Part shown: positions 24,575 to 33,539 of the stretch, in pieces
Layout of the letters: the number at the start of each line of letters is the position of its first letter
Position numbering within the stretch: position 1 is the first letter of the stretch
NCBI RefSeq assembly: GCF_029633865.1
Contig: NC_079212.1
Location: 146,097,992-146,161,991, forward strand
Origin: Lampris incognitus
Lineage: Eukaryota; Chordata; Actinopteri; Lampriformes; Lampridae
Direction: 5' to 3'
Length of the DNA stretch: 64,000 bases
The notes under the pieces: generated by a model
The model's input: only the letters and a program-made list of their open reading frames with translations
What the model was told of the DNA's origin: nothing
Database searches by the model: none
Translations under genes and position numbers: made by a program

Positions 24575-27528
24575 CTACAACAATATTTTTTTTCCTCAGG
24601 TTGATTTAAACCTTAATTTTTGGTAAATTCATTTTTATCAGTGATTTTGAAGTTTAGCATTACTACTGTTACTACCATAAGCATATCATTTTTCCTCTCA
24701 CTCAAAAATCCATTAAAAACGTAGAACTGCAAACAGATGTGTGACATACAAAGCAGAAGCTCCAATAACCCTTTCTTCCAACATAGGCCTACCTTATCGT
24801 CTCCCTCTGTTCTGTCCTTCATTTGTCTGTCGGCTAGCTTCTTTTTGTAGCGGCACTTCATCGACTGCCAGCTGTGAGGGGTTACATGCTTCTTCTCCAT
24901 CTCCTTCCACACACCATCTCCCCGGATGTCCTCTTTGAGCATGGAGATGTAGCTCAAAATGGCTTCATCTTCCTCTGGGGTGTAGTTTAACCGGCCTTGT
25001 TGGTAAAGAAAAAGTCTAAATATCCATAGATTTAGGTTGTCGAAAATTCTAAACTAGTGTGTAAATGTTATGAAATTGATATAACGAATAACACAAACAT
25101 TAATAGATGTTTACATTAGTTGAAACACACTTCCTCAGTCTGTATACGATCCAAGGACAGGAGCAATGAAAAAATAAGAACAATACAAAATACATGTGCA
25201 CGTGAAGTGTGAAAACCTTAATAGTTTAAGTCATAGCCAACCTGTTAAGGTATATATGCTGGTATTTCGTCTGCGAGATGGACCGGGAATGTTTTCAGGA
25301 CTCAACCGGTAGTCCTCCACATCCAGCTGAACATTCTTCTCTATACAGTCCCGGATGTACTGGGTCGACACATACCTGGGAACAAAAAAGATGATGTTGT
25401 TCGTAGTCACAGTAGTAAATAATGCCATGGCCACTAGTAAATGGTACATTAATGTCCTTTGTGCATTTTATTTTGAGCAACTTTCTTGTCTAAAAATAAA
25501 GAGCTATAAAATGTGCTTGTTGTATAGAAAAAAGGCCTACTATCAACTACAAATAGAATTATTCCACTGAATGCTCAGGTGAATAAAGCTTTAGAATCTA
25601 ATGCAATATATTCTAAGGCTTAAGCAATAACATCTAATACAGCATCTGCTGAGCTATGTGGATGTACTAAGCATACCAATGAATGAATGGATGGGTGATT
25701 TATTTCGAACATGTAAATAAGCAGGATATCACATACAGATAAGCCATTGCCAATAACCTGAAGTGAACAACAAGTCCACAGATCAAACTCAGCAAACAAG
25801 TCTCCGTACACACCAGATTATTTGTTACAGGTTGGAAAAGCAGGAGGAGGAAGTGTACACTTATTTTGTCCTACCCCTTCTCACCTACTCTTACATTAAT
25901 TCAGCCACTATACATTTCAAACTCAATTCCCACTGTACTGTGTAGTTCACACTCAATGCAAGTTGTGCTGCACAATACAAACTCAACTACTGTGGACAAT
26001 AAGGGAAAAACACAAGAGATAGAGGACAAAAAAAGAAGAAAAGAAAAACACATCCTAATGCCATAAACAGATCTCAGTGCTAGGTACAACCCAAATATCT
26101 ACTCTGTGTCCTAGGAAAAAAAAAATTAATACGAAATGTTTAGAGATGGGCGTCCGGGTAGCGTAGCGGTCTATTCCGTTGCCTACCAACATGGAGATCG
26201 GTGGTTTGAATCCCCGTGTTACCTCCGGCTTGGTCGGGCGTCCCTACAGAAACAATTGACCGTGTCTGTGGGTGGGAAGCCGGATGTGGGTATGCCGTGG
26301 TTGCTGCAATAGTGCCTCTTCTGGTCGGTCAGGGCACCTGTTCAGGGGAAGGGGGAACTGGGGGGATAGCGTGATCCACCCACGCGCTACGTCCCCCTGG
26401 TGAAACTCCACAGTGTCAGGTCAAAAGAAGCGGCTGGTGACTCCACATGTATCAGAGGAGGCATGTGGTAGTCTGCAGCCCTCCCCCGATCGGCAGAAGG
26501 GGTGGAGCAGAGACCGGGAGCACTCGCAAGAGTGGGGTAATTGGCCGGATACAAATGGGGAGAAAAAGGGGGGGAACCCCCCCCCAAGGGATGTTTAGAA
26601 ATAAATAAAACTTAATCATCCCTGTATGTCTTGATACTCAGACCTTTGTAGTTCTTCTTGAGCTGTGTAATGTTTGTACTTTCAGTTCCATGCTCACACT
26701 GTTCCAGTTTTACCCCACAGATTGAAATGCCCATGCCCTTCAAAGTTGTACCAACACAAGTTTAATTTCCCTCTCAAATTATATTCCTCTTCTCTATCTC
26801 AGAATATTTTTTGTATATTCCTCGGTAGTAGATTGTATCTTGAATTATTTGTGCTGTGTTAAATTCTACTAAATCCCTGAACTTCAAGGCACCTGACTTT
26901 AAAAACAGCTTGTTGGTGTGTTCACCATATCCTGCATTAGCAACTATCCTTATGGCTCGTTTTTGTAGTCTACATAATGGTTGTAGGTTCTCATGACTGC
27001 AACGCTCCTTGCCAGCTTTGCTCGCACATATGTTACGTGAGGCCTCCAGGAGATTTTGTGGTCTAGCATCACACCTAGGAATTTATTTTCATACAGTGTC
27101 TATCACTACTTTTACTTTGGTGTTTATTCTATAATTTCCAAACAACATAAACTTTGTTTTGTCCAGATTTAATGACAATTTGTTTTTGTCAAACCACCGT
27201 TTTAATTTTTCCATTTCTACTGTGGTCCCCTCCAAAAGCTGCTGTAACTTCTCACCAGAACAATAATGCAGAGGGAGAAAAAGGTGGCTTCAGCATATCA
27301 GCTCCGTCACGCCTCTGGGCGCACGCGCTTCCGATGACCTCACGGTCTCACCATCCCACTTCTGACACCAATGCAGCGAATTCGGGGGGCAGCCCGGCTG
27401 GACGTCACAGCCGGGACACGAACTTGGATTTCCCGCAGCGCGGGCGACGTCGTTAACCAGTCGATCAAAGGGTCCGACCCGTTAGCCAAGGGCTACCGAG
27501 CCTATTCATCCGTGATCGTGTCTCTCTC

Positions 27529-27581
<53 letters not shown>

Positions 27582-30500
27582 GACGTCACCCTGTTATAGT
27601 TGACAGCAGCCCCTACTGAGAACGTCTCCGCGCCCCGGGAAGCCATGACCTGATTACTACTGCTACTACTCCAAGGTCAATCAATCGTTATAAAATTCCT
27701 GCAGTTTGACGTTAAAGAAACCGTCCTGAAATTGGCGTGGAAGAATAAACGTCACATAAATAACAAGCAGATTTTTTTTTTCCTTTATCTTTCTGCCTTT
27801 TAATAACAAGCAGATTTTGTTAAGACCATAACTATGCATATGGGGTGATGGAGAAGCGCCGTGCCTACGGAGGAATTAAAAAAAGCACTCACAGGTGAAG
27901 GTGTTCGCTTTCAAACTCCGCTCACGAGGATGGGGATCTACTGGAGTACCGGACCACGGACCTACGAGAACGAGGGGCTTTCAGGTGGCCACCGCTAGGG
28001 AGGATCCAGGCTGCAACATGGAGGAGAACGTACAGAGGGCGTTTCCGTGGCAACAAGCAGGCGCCAGGGCCCGAGGAAAACCAATGGAGACACGGGTGGG
28101 AGAAAAACTTGAGGAGTTTAGGAGACCACCCCAGCATTACAAGACCACAAATCACACGGCACAATAAAGTGAACTGACTGGAAACGAGGGAGGTAAATGT
28201 GATTTTATTCTCTCCTCTTTTCCCCCTTTGGATAATTGCCCGCTAAATGCAATATAAAGTAAGACAATTTACAAATAGTGAAATTACCGATGGAGCAGGT
28301 TAGCATTGTGGTATATGTTGGACTTATCGAGGGGATATGGAATGTACATGCAGGTCAGTCATTCCGCCTCTAGGGAAGGCCACCCGTCTGGGGGGACATT
28401 ATCCTTCACCTTCCAACAGGGACTTTAGGGACGAGGGTCCCTTGTTTCTGGGAAGTTTCCTTAGTTGTTCTATTGTTCTTGAGTGTTAAAAGTAGGGGGG
28501 GGTGTTTTTATCTTTTTTCTCAATGTAAGAAATCTGCATCTGTGGAGGATATTACCTTATACCATACAGCACACAAAACTAAGAGTATAGGAACCACATG
28601 GCTAATGTAAGTTCTCTACATGTTAATGGGCTTCTCAGCCCAGTCAAACAGACCACAATTCTTACAAAATTAAAAAGAGAAAACATAGATATTGCACTCC
28701 TGCAGGAAACCCACATGACAGGGAATAGAAGATGAAAAACTCAAAAGACAAGGCTTTAAATATGCATTTTCCTCCTCAAGTGGATCAAAACATACAAGAG
28801 GGGTAGTTATACTGATCTCTGGAAGAGCGATATATGAACACATATCTACCAACAAGGACAGAGAAGGCAGATTCCTGCTGATAAAGGGAAAAGTTGAGGG
28901 AATTTTGTTTACCTTCTACAATGTATATATTCCCCCCAGCTCAGAGTCCATTTCTATGTAAAAATACTGGATAGGATTGCCATAGAAGCACAAGGGACTC
29001 TTGTATGTGGTGGTGATTTTAATACCACTCTGAATCCTCCACCTTGACTCATCCAGAATGAGAATATTTCAACCCAAATAAATAACAAAGAAAATAAACC
29101 CAGTAATATCAGAGATAGGACTGATTGATGTTTGGAGACACCTAAATCCATCACTTAGAGACTATACATTCTTTTCACTCCCACATTCAACATACTCAAA
29201 AATCAATTATTTCTTATTAGTTGGAATGGATAGCAGCAGGGTGCAAAAATGTCATATTGGAACAATGGACCTCTCCGATCACTGCCCAGTGTATCTGTCC
29301 TTAACAACAACATATACAAGGAAGCTTACACATTGGAGATTTAACTCTAGCCTAGTGAATAAACATAGGATTCAACAGTTTGCAAAGGAAGTATCAGATT
29401 ATAACAATTATGGGCAGGTGTCTCCGCCTATGAGCTGGGATACCTGTAAAGCAGTAATGAGAGGGAAGGTGACTGTGTTAACATCCTTTCTTAAGAAACA
29501 AAGAGCAGAAAAACTCAACACCCTTCAGGTTGAACTGACAAACCTAGAGTCTGGACATAAGAACTCAATGGATACCAAAATAAAAGTAGAAATTTATCAG
29601 GAAAAGAAACCAGATTGAAGATATATATACACAAGAAATCCAAAAGAAAATGATATTCACTAAACAAAAGTACTATGAAGGTGGCAGCAAATATACAAAA
29701 TTACTGGCCTACACACTAGGTGCCTGGGGGAGAAGGTCTTTCAGGAGACTTGTGTCATCACCCTTACTGAGACCTTCCTGGACAAGTCTGTTTCTGATGA
29801 GGTTGGCCTCAACAACTTCATCATCACCAGGGTGGTCAGGATGAGGGAATCAGGTAAGGAAAGGGGTGGCGGAGTTTGTATCTATGTTAACAACCGATGG
29901 TGTAGTAACATCAAGCTCCACAATAGGGTCTGTACCCCAGACCTGGAGATGCTAACTCTATCTATGCACCCTTTTTACCTTCCGAGGGAATTTACTGCTG
30001 TGGTGATCAGCTGTGTTTACATTCTACCTGGCGATAACCCCAAAGCCGGACTGAGCTGGCAGCCTTGAGCGCCCAGGCTATGCAAGATAAAAACCCCGAG
30101 GCCCCAGTGTTCATTGTGGGAGACTTTAATAGCTGCACACCGGATGGTGTTCTGCCCTCATTTAAGCAATACATGAATTTCTCGACAAGAAGGGGAAAAA
30201 CTCTGGAGTTATGCGATGATAACATCACCGATACCTGCATGACCCGAGCACAGCCATCTCTGAGCTCCGTGGACCACTGAAACGTCATAAGCCAAAAACC
30301 TACAGTATCCCATGGCACTTATCGCAAAGAGTAGGGGGTTTTCTAGTGTCCTGGCAAAATTCCCAACCTGGCTCTCTCCATCTGGCCACCTAATCATCCC
30401 CCCGTGTAATTGGCACAATGATTCCTCCCTCTCCACCTCAAGCTGATGTGTGGTGAGTGTTCTGGTGCAAAATGGCAGTTGTGCATCACCCAGGTGGTGC

Positions 30501-33002
30501 TACATATTGGTGGTGGTTGAAGTGAATTACCCCCTTCAATGTGAAGCTTTTTGGGTATTTAGAAAAGCGCTACATAAATGCAATGATTATGAGTTTCCTC
30601 TGTAGGGTATCTGGGCTCAGCCTTAGAGATAGGGTGAGGAGCTCGGACATCCGGACGGAACTCGGAATAGAGCCGCTGCTCTTTCATGTCGAAAGGAGCC
30701 AGTTGAGGTGGTTCGGGCATCTGATTAAGATGCCTCCTGGGCGCCTTCCTTTGGAGGTTTACAGGGCACATCCAACTGGGGGGGGACCCCGGGGTAGACC
30801 CAGAACTCACTGGAGGGACTACATGTCCAATCTGGCCTGGGAACGCCTTGGGTTCCTCCAGGAGGAGCTGGAGGGTGTTGCTGGGGAGAGGGACGTCTGG
30901 AGTGCCCTACTTAGCTTGCTGCCACCGCGACCCGACCCCGGAGAAGCGGCTGATGATGAGATGAGATGAGATTATTATTATAGTATCAACCAGTCGTCAG
31001 AGGATGCGACTGCACAACTTCAGGGGTCCCTTGCATGTACTGACTGGAGCACTTTTGACAGTAATCTAAATGACAGGGTTAACATCAGCACAGATTACAC
31101 CAAATTTGCATATCAACCACCATCCCAGTCAGAACAGTAAAGAGGTATCCCAACACAAAACCATGGATCATTCCCCCATATTAAACACAGACTAAAAGAG
31201 AAACAACAGTGCTTTCATCGTAAAGACTGGATTTCCCTCAAAGCCATGAACTGTTCCATGAAAAATGACATCAGGGAAGCCAAACTCAGATATAAGGACA
31301 AACTCAAACAAGAATTCAGCAATATGAACACCAAACAGGCTTTTCAGTGGGTGAGATCACTTACGGGGAACAACAATAAATCCAACATACAATCACTCAC
31401 TGACCTCACCTCATTCAACCAGAGATCTAGGCACTTTTTATGCCCTCTTTGACATCTACAACTGCCCCAACGAGTGTGAGAGACTGCTAAGGACCCTACC
31501 CACCCCTGACACAACTGGCTCTCTTCACAGAGGACGACGTCTGGTGGCAGCTGTCGATGTGCAAGCCTGGCAAGGCCCCAGGTTCGGATGGCATCCCAGG
31601 ACGGATGCTTAAGAGATGTGCCACGGAACTCGCTCCTGTCTTCCACTCCATCTTCACTGAGCCCCTCCAGACTTCATCAGTACCCATTCTCTGGAAAACA
31701 TCCACCATCATGCCAGTCCCAAGAAACCCCGCCCCTCTGAGCTGAACCACTACAGACCAGTAGTACTCACCACCATCATAATGAATACTTTGAATTCCAT
31801 CCTCCCTGCCATCAGCCCACAACTAGACCCCCACCAGTTTGCATATAAAGCCAAATGAGGAACGGAGGATGCTGTGACATATCTCCGCCATACCCTCCTT
31901 CAGCACCTAAACTCCCATGGCCACTATGCCAGGGTTCTATTCATTGACTTTAGCTCTGCCTTCAACGCCATACAATGCTACCAGATGATCCGCAAACTAA
32001 CTCTAATGTTAGCATGTGCTGTTTAGTCCGTTAGCATAAGCTGGTTACAACATAAATCCTCGGTTTAATGGAATTCTGTTATGTTATCAGTCATGTTTAA
32101 TGATGTGTGTATTTGTTCTGTGTGTATTTTCAGTTTTGCAACAAAATCATTGCTTCAGTAAAATCAAGAAAAGTCACGCCTTGGTCTTTATTGGAGAATG
32201 CTTAGTTGTTCGCTAGCTGTCTAGCTCTGCAAGATAGTGACGCACTGTGAGGACAGCATATGTCTCTGTTGAATAAACCTAACCTAACCTAGCTGTGGGT
32301 CTGTCTACGCACATGCTTTTAATTTATTGATTTACTCTCTATACAATCTTAATTCAAATCAGGGTTGTCATGGACTGGAGTCTATACCAAAAGGAAAGCA
32401 GGAAATCCAGGAGAAGTCACCAGTCCATCACAGGGACTACACACACCATTCATACCTATGGGCAATTTAATGTCTTCAATTCACCTCAGGTTTGTCTTTG
32501 GACTGTGGAAGGAAACTCATTCCTACACAGAAATTACTGTAGTTTTACTTTCTTTTCTTTGCTTTACTTTTGAAGGGAGGAAAGGAAATTAAATATTTCA
32601 AAGAAATACACCACTACATTTTTGAAAATCGATGCAAGAAGCAAAACAAACTATTAAATTCAGTCTCCATTCAAACTACTATGTGCCAAAAACGTTTTGC
32701 TTTCACTATAAGAGAAACTTTTTTTCCCCCCCAGCTCACACTATCCTGAAGCTATACTCCATAACCCACCGGTGAGCAGTAGTCTTGGCGTGAGACCCCA
32801 GTTCCTCCGCCTCAGCCAGTAGGATAGCCTCTGGCTGCTGGGCCCTGCACAGAAGGCCTCCCCCGGCCTTGATGTGGGGCTGCAGCTCCTGCTTGGTGGG
32901 CCCTGGACGCAGGAAGAAACGCATCGGCTCGCCATCCACAGTCACAAACAGAACTGGAGAGATGGAAGGGGGCTTGTCACCAGCCTTTCTTTTAGATACC
33001 AT
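11861..33002 (-). CDS. terf2ip: terf2ip, RAP1 shelterin subunit (8 coding exons)
   Basis: Telomeric repeat-binding factor 2-interacting protein 1 (RAP1). In vertebrates it binds TRF2 at telomeres through its C-terminal RCT domain, represses homology-directed repair there, and also acts in NF-kB signalling and transcription. Coding exons, in transcript order: 33002-32770, 25375-25242, 24995-24793, 22613-22518, 20760-20310, 18429-18314, 16067-15639, 12079-11861. All seven introns are GT-AG and every junction is phase-consistent, giving 1881 nt or 626 aa. Domains: BRCT about 15-110, Myb about 123-190, acidic/Ser-Pro disordered 191-540 with a Lys/Arg-rich stretch in exon 6, RCT about 540-626. Identification rests on family resemblance I recall: STQYI..C in BRCT, HSWQSMK.RY in Myb, [10 protein letters not shown] and RRDD in RCT. 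The protein is longer than the roughly 400-aa human one because of the middle region. I saw no frameshift or internal stop. Confidence 0.95.
12083..12287. repeat. (AG)n / (GACA)n microsatellite next to terf2ip exon 8
   Basis: Imperfect GAGACAGA units (12083-12209) run into a pure (AG)n of about 39 dinucleotides (12210-12287). On the coding (minus) strand this is an almost uninterrupted CT tract directly upstream of the terf2ip exon 8 acceptor. Confidence 0.95.
12440..12600 (-). mobile_element. Penelope-like element, terminal-region fragment
   Basis: About 130 bp closely matches 14367-14500, sharing ATCTGCTCTGGGG, AAATGACCTTCTTGAAGG and GTATGCACATGG. At 14.4 kb the same sequence adjoins a GIY-YIG coding relic. 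A second short shared piece is at 12850-12895. Confidence 0.6.
13473..13903. mobile_element. MITE with GACTCGGACT internal repeats
   Basis: Inverted ends GTGTTGTAGTACTCGAGTC (left) and GACTCGACTACAACAC (right) enclose many degenerate GACTCGGACT units. It splits the Penelope-like GIY-YIG domain. No clear target duplication; superfamily unassigned. Confidence 0.6.
13956..14157. mobile_element. hAT-type MITE, second family
   Basis: A near-palindrome starting CAGGGATAGGCAACATGGTC and ending in its inverted copy. Flanks GTTTAGAC and GTGTAGAT agree at 6 of 8 positions, consistent with an aged 8-bp duplication. Confidence 0.75.
14522..14600 (+). ncRNA. Hammerhead-ribozyme-like motif in Penelope terminal region
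   Basis: CTGAAGA (14522-14528) is followed by a pairable segment, then GAAAC (14547-14551). An AACGTTT...AAACGTT inverted pair follows, and then GTGTC. These fit the hammerhead core order (CUGANGA, stem II, GAAA, stem III, cleavage site). Penelope-like elements are known to carry hammerhead motifs. Stem I is not convincing by eye. A related, mutated copy is at 33593-33660. Confidence 0.35.
15170..15425. mobile_element. MITE (CCCCTTTTTCACTACATGG family)
   Basis: Terminal inverted repeats GCCCCTTTTTCACTACATGG and CCATGTAGTGGAAAAGGGGC, plus internal GGTACC-containing inverted pairs. It is the same family as the split copy at 33958-34747. Target duplication unclear. Confidence 0.7.
15639..16067 (-). 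CDS. terf2ip: terf2ip coding exon 7 (acidic region to start of RCT)
   Basis: 429 nt, phase 0 at both ends, between CCCTAG|TCTGATC and AACCAG|GTGGGT. It is an acidic, Pro/Ser-rich disordered segment ending in [15 protein letters not shown], which begins the first RCT helix. An internal ATG (16052-16050) is not the start, because the open frame continues to the acceptor. Confidence 0.92.
16230..16520. repeat. LINE/SINE 3'-tail-like AT-rich repeat
   Basis: An AATAATAA run followed by sequence resembling the common fish LINE tail (TGTAGAGCAATTTTCATACA, then AAAGTGCTTCGCA) and A-rich sequence. No coding content. Confidence 0.35.
16528..16985 (+). mobile_element. tRNA-derived SINE (CGGGTAGCGTAGCGG family), copy 1
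   Basis: The tRNA-like head has an A-box GGTAGCGTAGCGG and B-box AGTTCGAATCC. The body includes AAGCCGGCTATGGGTATG and GGCGACCCCACATGAATCGG, ending in an A-rich, C-run tail. The same family recurs at 22950-23330 (minus), 26148-26590 (plus) and 33200-33528 (minus). It is a SINE and not a tRNA gene. Confidence 0.85.
17061..17408 (-). mobile_element. tRNA-like SINE (GGCGCAGTGGTTAATGC family)
   Basis: On the minus strand it starts GGCAGCACGGTGGCGCAGTG, with a B-box-like GGGCTCGAACCCCGGGG in reverse on the plus strand. It continues through GGAGTTTGCATGTTCTCCCC to a TTAAAGTATATGAAAA end. Related copies: 19085-19290, 22106-22400, 54585-54790. Confidence 0.7.
17810..18198 (+). mobile_element. Fish SINE/LINE 3' end with (TTGAT)n tail
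   Basis: Contains AAGCCCACTGAGGCAAATTT and GGGCTATACAAATAAAACTG before a (TTGAT)n tail at 18170-18198. This is a very common teleost repeat end, non-coding. Exact family not determined. Confidence 0.6.
18314..18429 (-). CDS. terf2ip: terf2ip coding exon 6 (basic stretch)
   Basis: 116 nt between TCTCAG|AT and AGCGAG|GTAAGA. It encodes [12 protein letters not shown], then a strongly basic run ([10 protein letters not shown]) and [16 protein letters not shown]. The basic run is a plausible nuclear localisation signal (inference). The phase fits both neighbours. Confidence 0.88.
18760..18905 (+). repeat. (CATC)n-headed interspersed repeat, 5' half
   Basis: (CATC)n at 18765-18810 is followed by CCGCTTATCCTGCTGTCAGG and GAGCCTATCCCAGCAGCCAT. 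It is the same composite repeat seen complete at 54365-54790 and as a 5' half at 58140-58265. Confidence 0.7.
19085..19440. repeat. Composite repeat, two halves in opposite arrangement
   Basis: 19085-19290 is the tRNA-like half (TTTGGACTGTGGGAGGAAGC to GCGCTAACCACTGCGCCACG). 19300-19440 is the CATCC-headed half in the opposite orientation (GCCCAATGACTGCTGGGATA, AATGGATGAATGA). Together they are a rearranged copy of the 54365-54790 element. Confidence 0.55.
19441..20195. other. Unassigned intronic sequence
   Basis: Part of terf2ip intron 5. A short tandem duplication, CTGATCTAGCAGCCTATGCTTAG / CTGATCTAGCAGCCTATACTTAG style, is present near 19709-19760. Nothing else recognised. Confidence 0.4.
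20310..20760 (-). CDS. terf2ip: terf2ip coding exon 5 (disordered middle)
   Basis: 451 nt between CTGCAG|GCTAAT and CCTCAG|GTAGGC. It encodes about 150 residues rich in Ser, Pro, Glu, Lys and Arg, with several KR-type basic clusters ([16 protein letters not shown]). The extra length relative to mammalian RAP1 is mostly here and in exon 7. It ends in phase 1, completed by the first two bases of exon 6 to give Asp. Confidence 0.88.
21441..22105 (+). mobile_element. Rex3-like LINE fragment, C-terminal ORF nearly intact
   Basis: A 169-codon frame (21441-21950) encodes [20 protein letters not shown] through [20 protein letters not shown] and [23 protein letters not shown] sequence. It then stops, with the rest frameshifted to a GATGATGAATGAATGA tail at 22088-22105. 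It sits in terf2ip intron 4 and abuts a minus-strand SINE. Confidence 0.88.
22106..22400 (-). mobile_element. tRNA-like SINE (second copy of 17061 family)
   Basis: Matches 17061-17408 in order and spacing (AACCCATCCTAGCTGTGTAG, GCAAACTCCACACAGAGGAC, then a CCCCGGGGTTC segment). The 5' tRNA-like head (right end on plus) is replaced by other sequence. Confidence 0.7.
22518..22613 (-). CDS. terf2ip: terf2ip coding exon 4 (linker)
   Basis: 96 nt, phase 0 at both ends, between CCTTAG|GATGTGG and GCACAG|GTAGGT. It encodes 32 polar residues (starts [18 protein letters not shown]) with no recognisable domain. It is assigned because it has clean splice sites, an open frame and exact phase compatibility with exons 3 and 5. 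Confidence 0.8.
22950..23330 (-). mobile_element. tRNA-derived SINE (CGGGTAGCG family), 5'-truncated copy
   Basis: On the plus strand this is the reverse of the SINE body, from TTTTTCCCCCTTTCTCCCCA to GGGACGCCCGACCAAG. The tRNA head is missing. Located in terf2ip intron 3. Confidence 0.8.
23340..24535 (+). mobile_element. Non-LTR reverse transcriptase fragment with (ATG)n tail
   Basis: Encodes [20 protein letters not shown], then [14 protein letters not shown] (the YADD box), [17 protein letters not shown], and later [12 protein letters not shown] and [12 protein letters not shown]. Frames shift repeatedly. The 3' end (ACCGCCGACGATG) runs into (GATGAT)n at 24536-24573. Clade not determined (RTE- or I-like). 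A tail-like relic of the same family is at 40070-40175. Confidence 0.75.
24536..24573. repeat. (GAT)n microsatellite
   Basis: Twelve or so GAT units directly continuing the LINE 3' end. Confidence 0.9.
24793..24995 (-). CDS. terf2ip: terf2ip coding exon 3 (Myb domain)
   Basis: 203 nt between acceptor ACAAG|GC and donor GATAAG|GTAGGC. It encodes the RAP1 Myb-type helix-turn-helix: [24 protein letters not shown], then [14 protein letters not shown] with its conserved Trp spacing. It ends in phase 0. Confidence 0.95.
25242..25375 (-). CDS. terf2ip: terf2ip coding exon 2 (BRCT, second half)
   Basis: 134 nt between acceptor TTCCCAG|G and donor AACAG|GTTGGC. It encodes [14 protein letters not shown] and the following VEDYRLSP, the characteristic end of the RAP1 BRCT fold, then a basic linker. 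It completes the split Arg codon from exon 1 and leaves one base that forms a Gly codon with exon 3. Confidence 0.94.
25676..27275 (-). mobile_element. Jockey-superfamily LINE 3' part, split by a SINE
   Basis: 26600-27275 on the minus strand gives degenerate RT C-terminal sequence: [40 protein letters not shown] and KLARSVAV. 25676-26135 is the 3' region with a (GAATGAATG) end near 25680 and AAATAAGTGTACACTTCCTC. A tRNA-SINE occupies 26148-26590. Located in terf2ip intron 1. Confidence 0.65.
26148..26590 (+). mobile_element. tRNA-derived SINE with 12-bp TSD
   Basis: Full-length copy, A-box GGTAGCGTAGCGG and B-box GGTTTGAATCC, same family as 16528-16985. Flanks are ATGTTTAGAGAT (26136-26147) and ATGTTTAGAAAT (26591-26602), a 12-bp duplication with one mismatch. 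It is inserted in the minus-strand LINE. Confidence 0.92.
27285..27520 (-). mobile_element. TRIM-like element, LTR plus internal part (Leu-CAA-type PBS)
   Basis: Minus strand: LTR about 27520-27372, then the primer site TGGTGTCAGAAGTGGGAT (plus 27353-27370). This is the exact complement, from memory, of the tRNA-Leu(CAA) 3' end with CCA. About 70 bp of internal sequence resembles 60392-60456. The LTR contains GGTCGGACCCTTTGATCGAC. The LTR 5' end is lost in the neighbouring (TC)/(TA) microsatellite, and no second LTR was found. Confidence 0.65.
27522..27580. repeat. (TC)n-(TA)n microsatellite
   Basis: TCTCTCTC followed by about 22 TA units. Confidence 0.95.
27590..28325. other. Unassigned, partly CpG-rich intronic sequence
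   Basis: GC-rich stretch 27890-28140 with an open frame of about 90 codons that I do not recognise, followed by AATAAA near 28164. It may be a repeat or an unknown exon; neither can be supported. Confidence 0.3.
28330..29715 (+). mobile_element. L1-like LINE, ORF2 endonuclease part
   Basis: From about 28600 it reads [20 protein letters not shown], then [12 protein letters not shown] (the APE endonuclease glutamate motif), later [15 protein letters not shown], and [10 protein letters not shown] near 29275 (the catalytic SDH motif). Frameshifts near 28735 and 28960. It ends at [15 protein letters not shown], where an L2-like element begins. Located in terf2ip intron 1. Confidence 0.85.
29716..30290 (+). 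mobile_element. L2-like LINE, endonuclease part
   Basis: Encodes [70 protein letters not shown] and [18 protein letters not shown] sequence. This is the APE endonuclease of an L2/jockey-like element, with frameshifts. Collinear with the RT portion at 30973-32010 beyond two later insertions. Confidence 0.82.
30295..30590 (+). mobile_element. SINE3-type repeat body, 5S head missing
   Basis: Shares the body of the complete 5S-derived SINE at 43506-44086 in opposite orientation (CCATGGCACTTATCGCAAAG, GGGTTTTCTAGTGTCCTGGC, then AGAAAAGCGCTACATAAATG). The 5S-like head is absent. Confidence 0.75.
30591..30972 (+). mobile_element. Rex3-like LINE 3' fragment
   Basis: An open frame encodes [57 protein letters not shown] and [19 protein letters not shown]. 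It ends in GATGATGAGATGAGATGAG. It has the intact C-terminus of the Rex3 ORF but is strongly 5'-truncated. Confidence 0.9.
30973..32010 (+). mobile_element. L2-like LINE, reverse transcriptase part
   Basis: Encodes [33 protein letters not shown], then [48 protein letters not shown] and [16 protein letters not shown] (RT domains 1-3). It stops abruptly at RKLT near 32005, so the catalytic YADD region is missing. Continuation of 29716-30290. Confidence 0.85.
32770..33002 (-). CDS. terf2ip: terf2ip coding exon 1 (BRCT, first half)
   Basis: 233 nt from ATG (33002-33000) to donor CACCG|GTGGGT. It encodes the N-terminus and first BRCT half ([18 protein letters not shown], then [20 protein letters not shown]). 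The ATG follows GACC, a reasonable Kozak context. An in-frame TTG six bases upstream is not a plausible start. The exon ends with two bases of an Arg codon completed by the next exon. Confidence 0.93.
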
Positions 33003-33199
33003 GGTCAAGCTCCTCCACTGGCACTGGAAGTGTAATTACAGCGAGCATTATTATCATTGTTATTATAATTGTTATAGCAAAAATACAGTGGCATTCTTTG
33101 CTGTGGTAAAGCGCTGTCGGAAATAAATCATACGCAGTACCAAAATATGTATTATATTAGTAAAACCCATGCATATAATTCCCATCTATTTTTCTTTGT

Positions 33200-33528
33200 T
33201 TTTTGTGGATTTTTCCCCCTCTTTCTCTTCAATTGTACTTGGCCAATTACCCCACTCTTCTGAGCCGTCCCGGTCGCTGCTCCGCCCCCTCTGCTGATCC
33301 GGGGAGGGCTGCAGACTACCACATGCCTCCTCCGATACATGTGGAGTCACCAGCCGCTTCTTTTCACCTGACAGTGAGGAGTTTCGCCAGGGGGACGTAG
33401 CGCATGGGAGGATCCCGCTATTCCCCCCAGTTCCACCCCCCCCCCGAACAGACACCCCGACTGACCAGAGGAGGCGCTAGTGTAGCGACCAGGACACATA
33501 CCCACATCCGGCTTCCCACCCACAGACA
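33200..33528 (-). mobile_element. tRNA-derived SINE (CGGGTAGCG family), head missing
   Basis: Reverse of the SINE body: GATTTTTCCCCCTCTTTCTC through CCACATGCCTCCTCCGATAC to TCCGGCTTCCCACCCACAGA. Cut off before the tRNA-like head and joined to a Penelope fragment. Confidence 0.8.
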
Positions 33529-33539
33529 CTACTACAATA

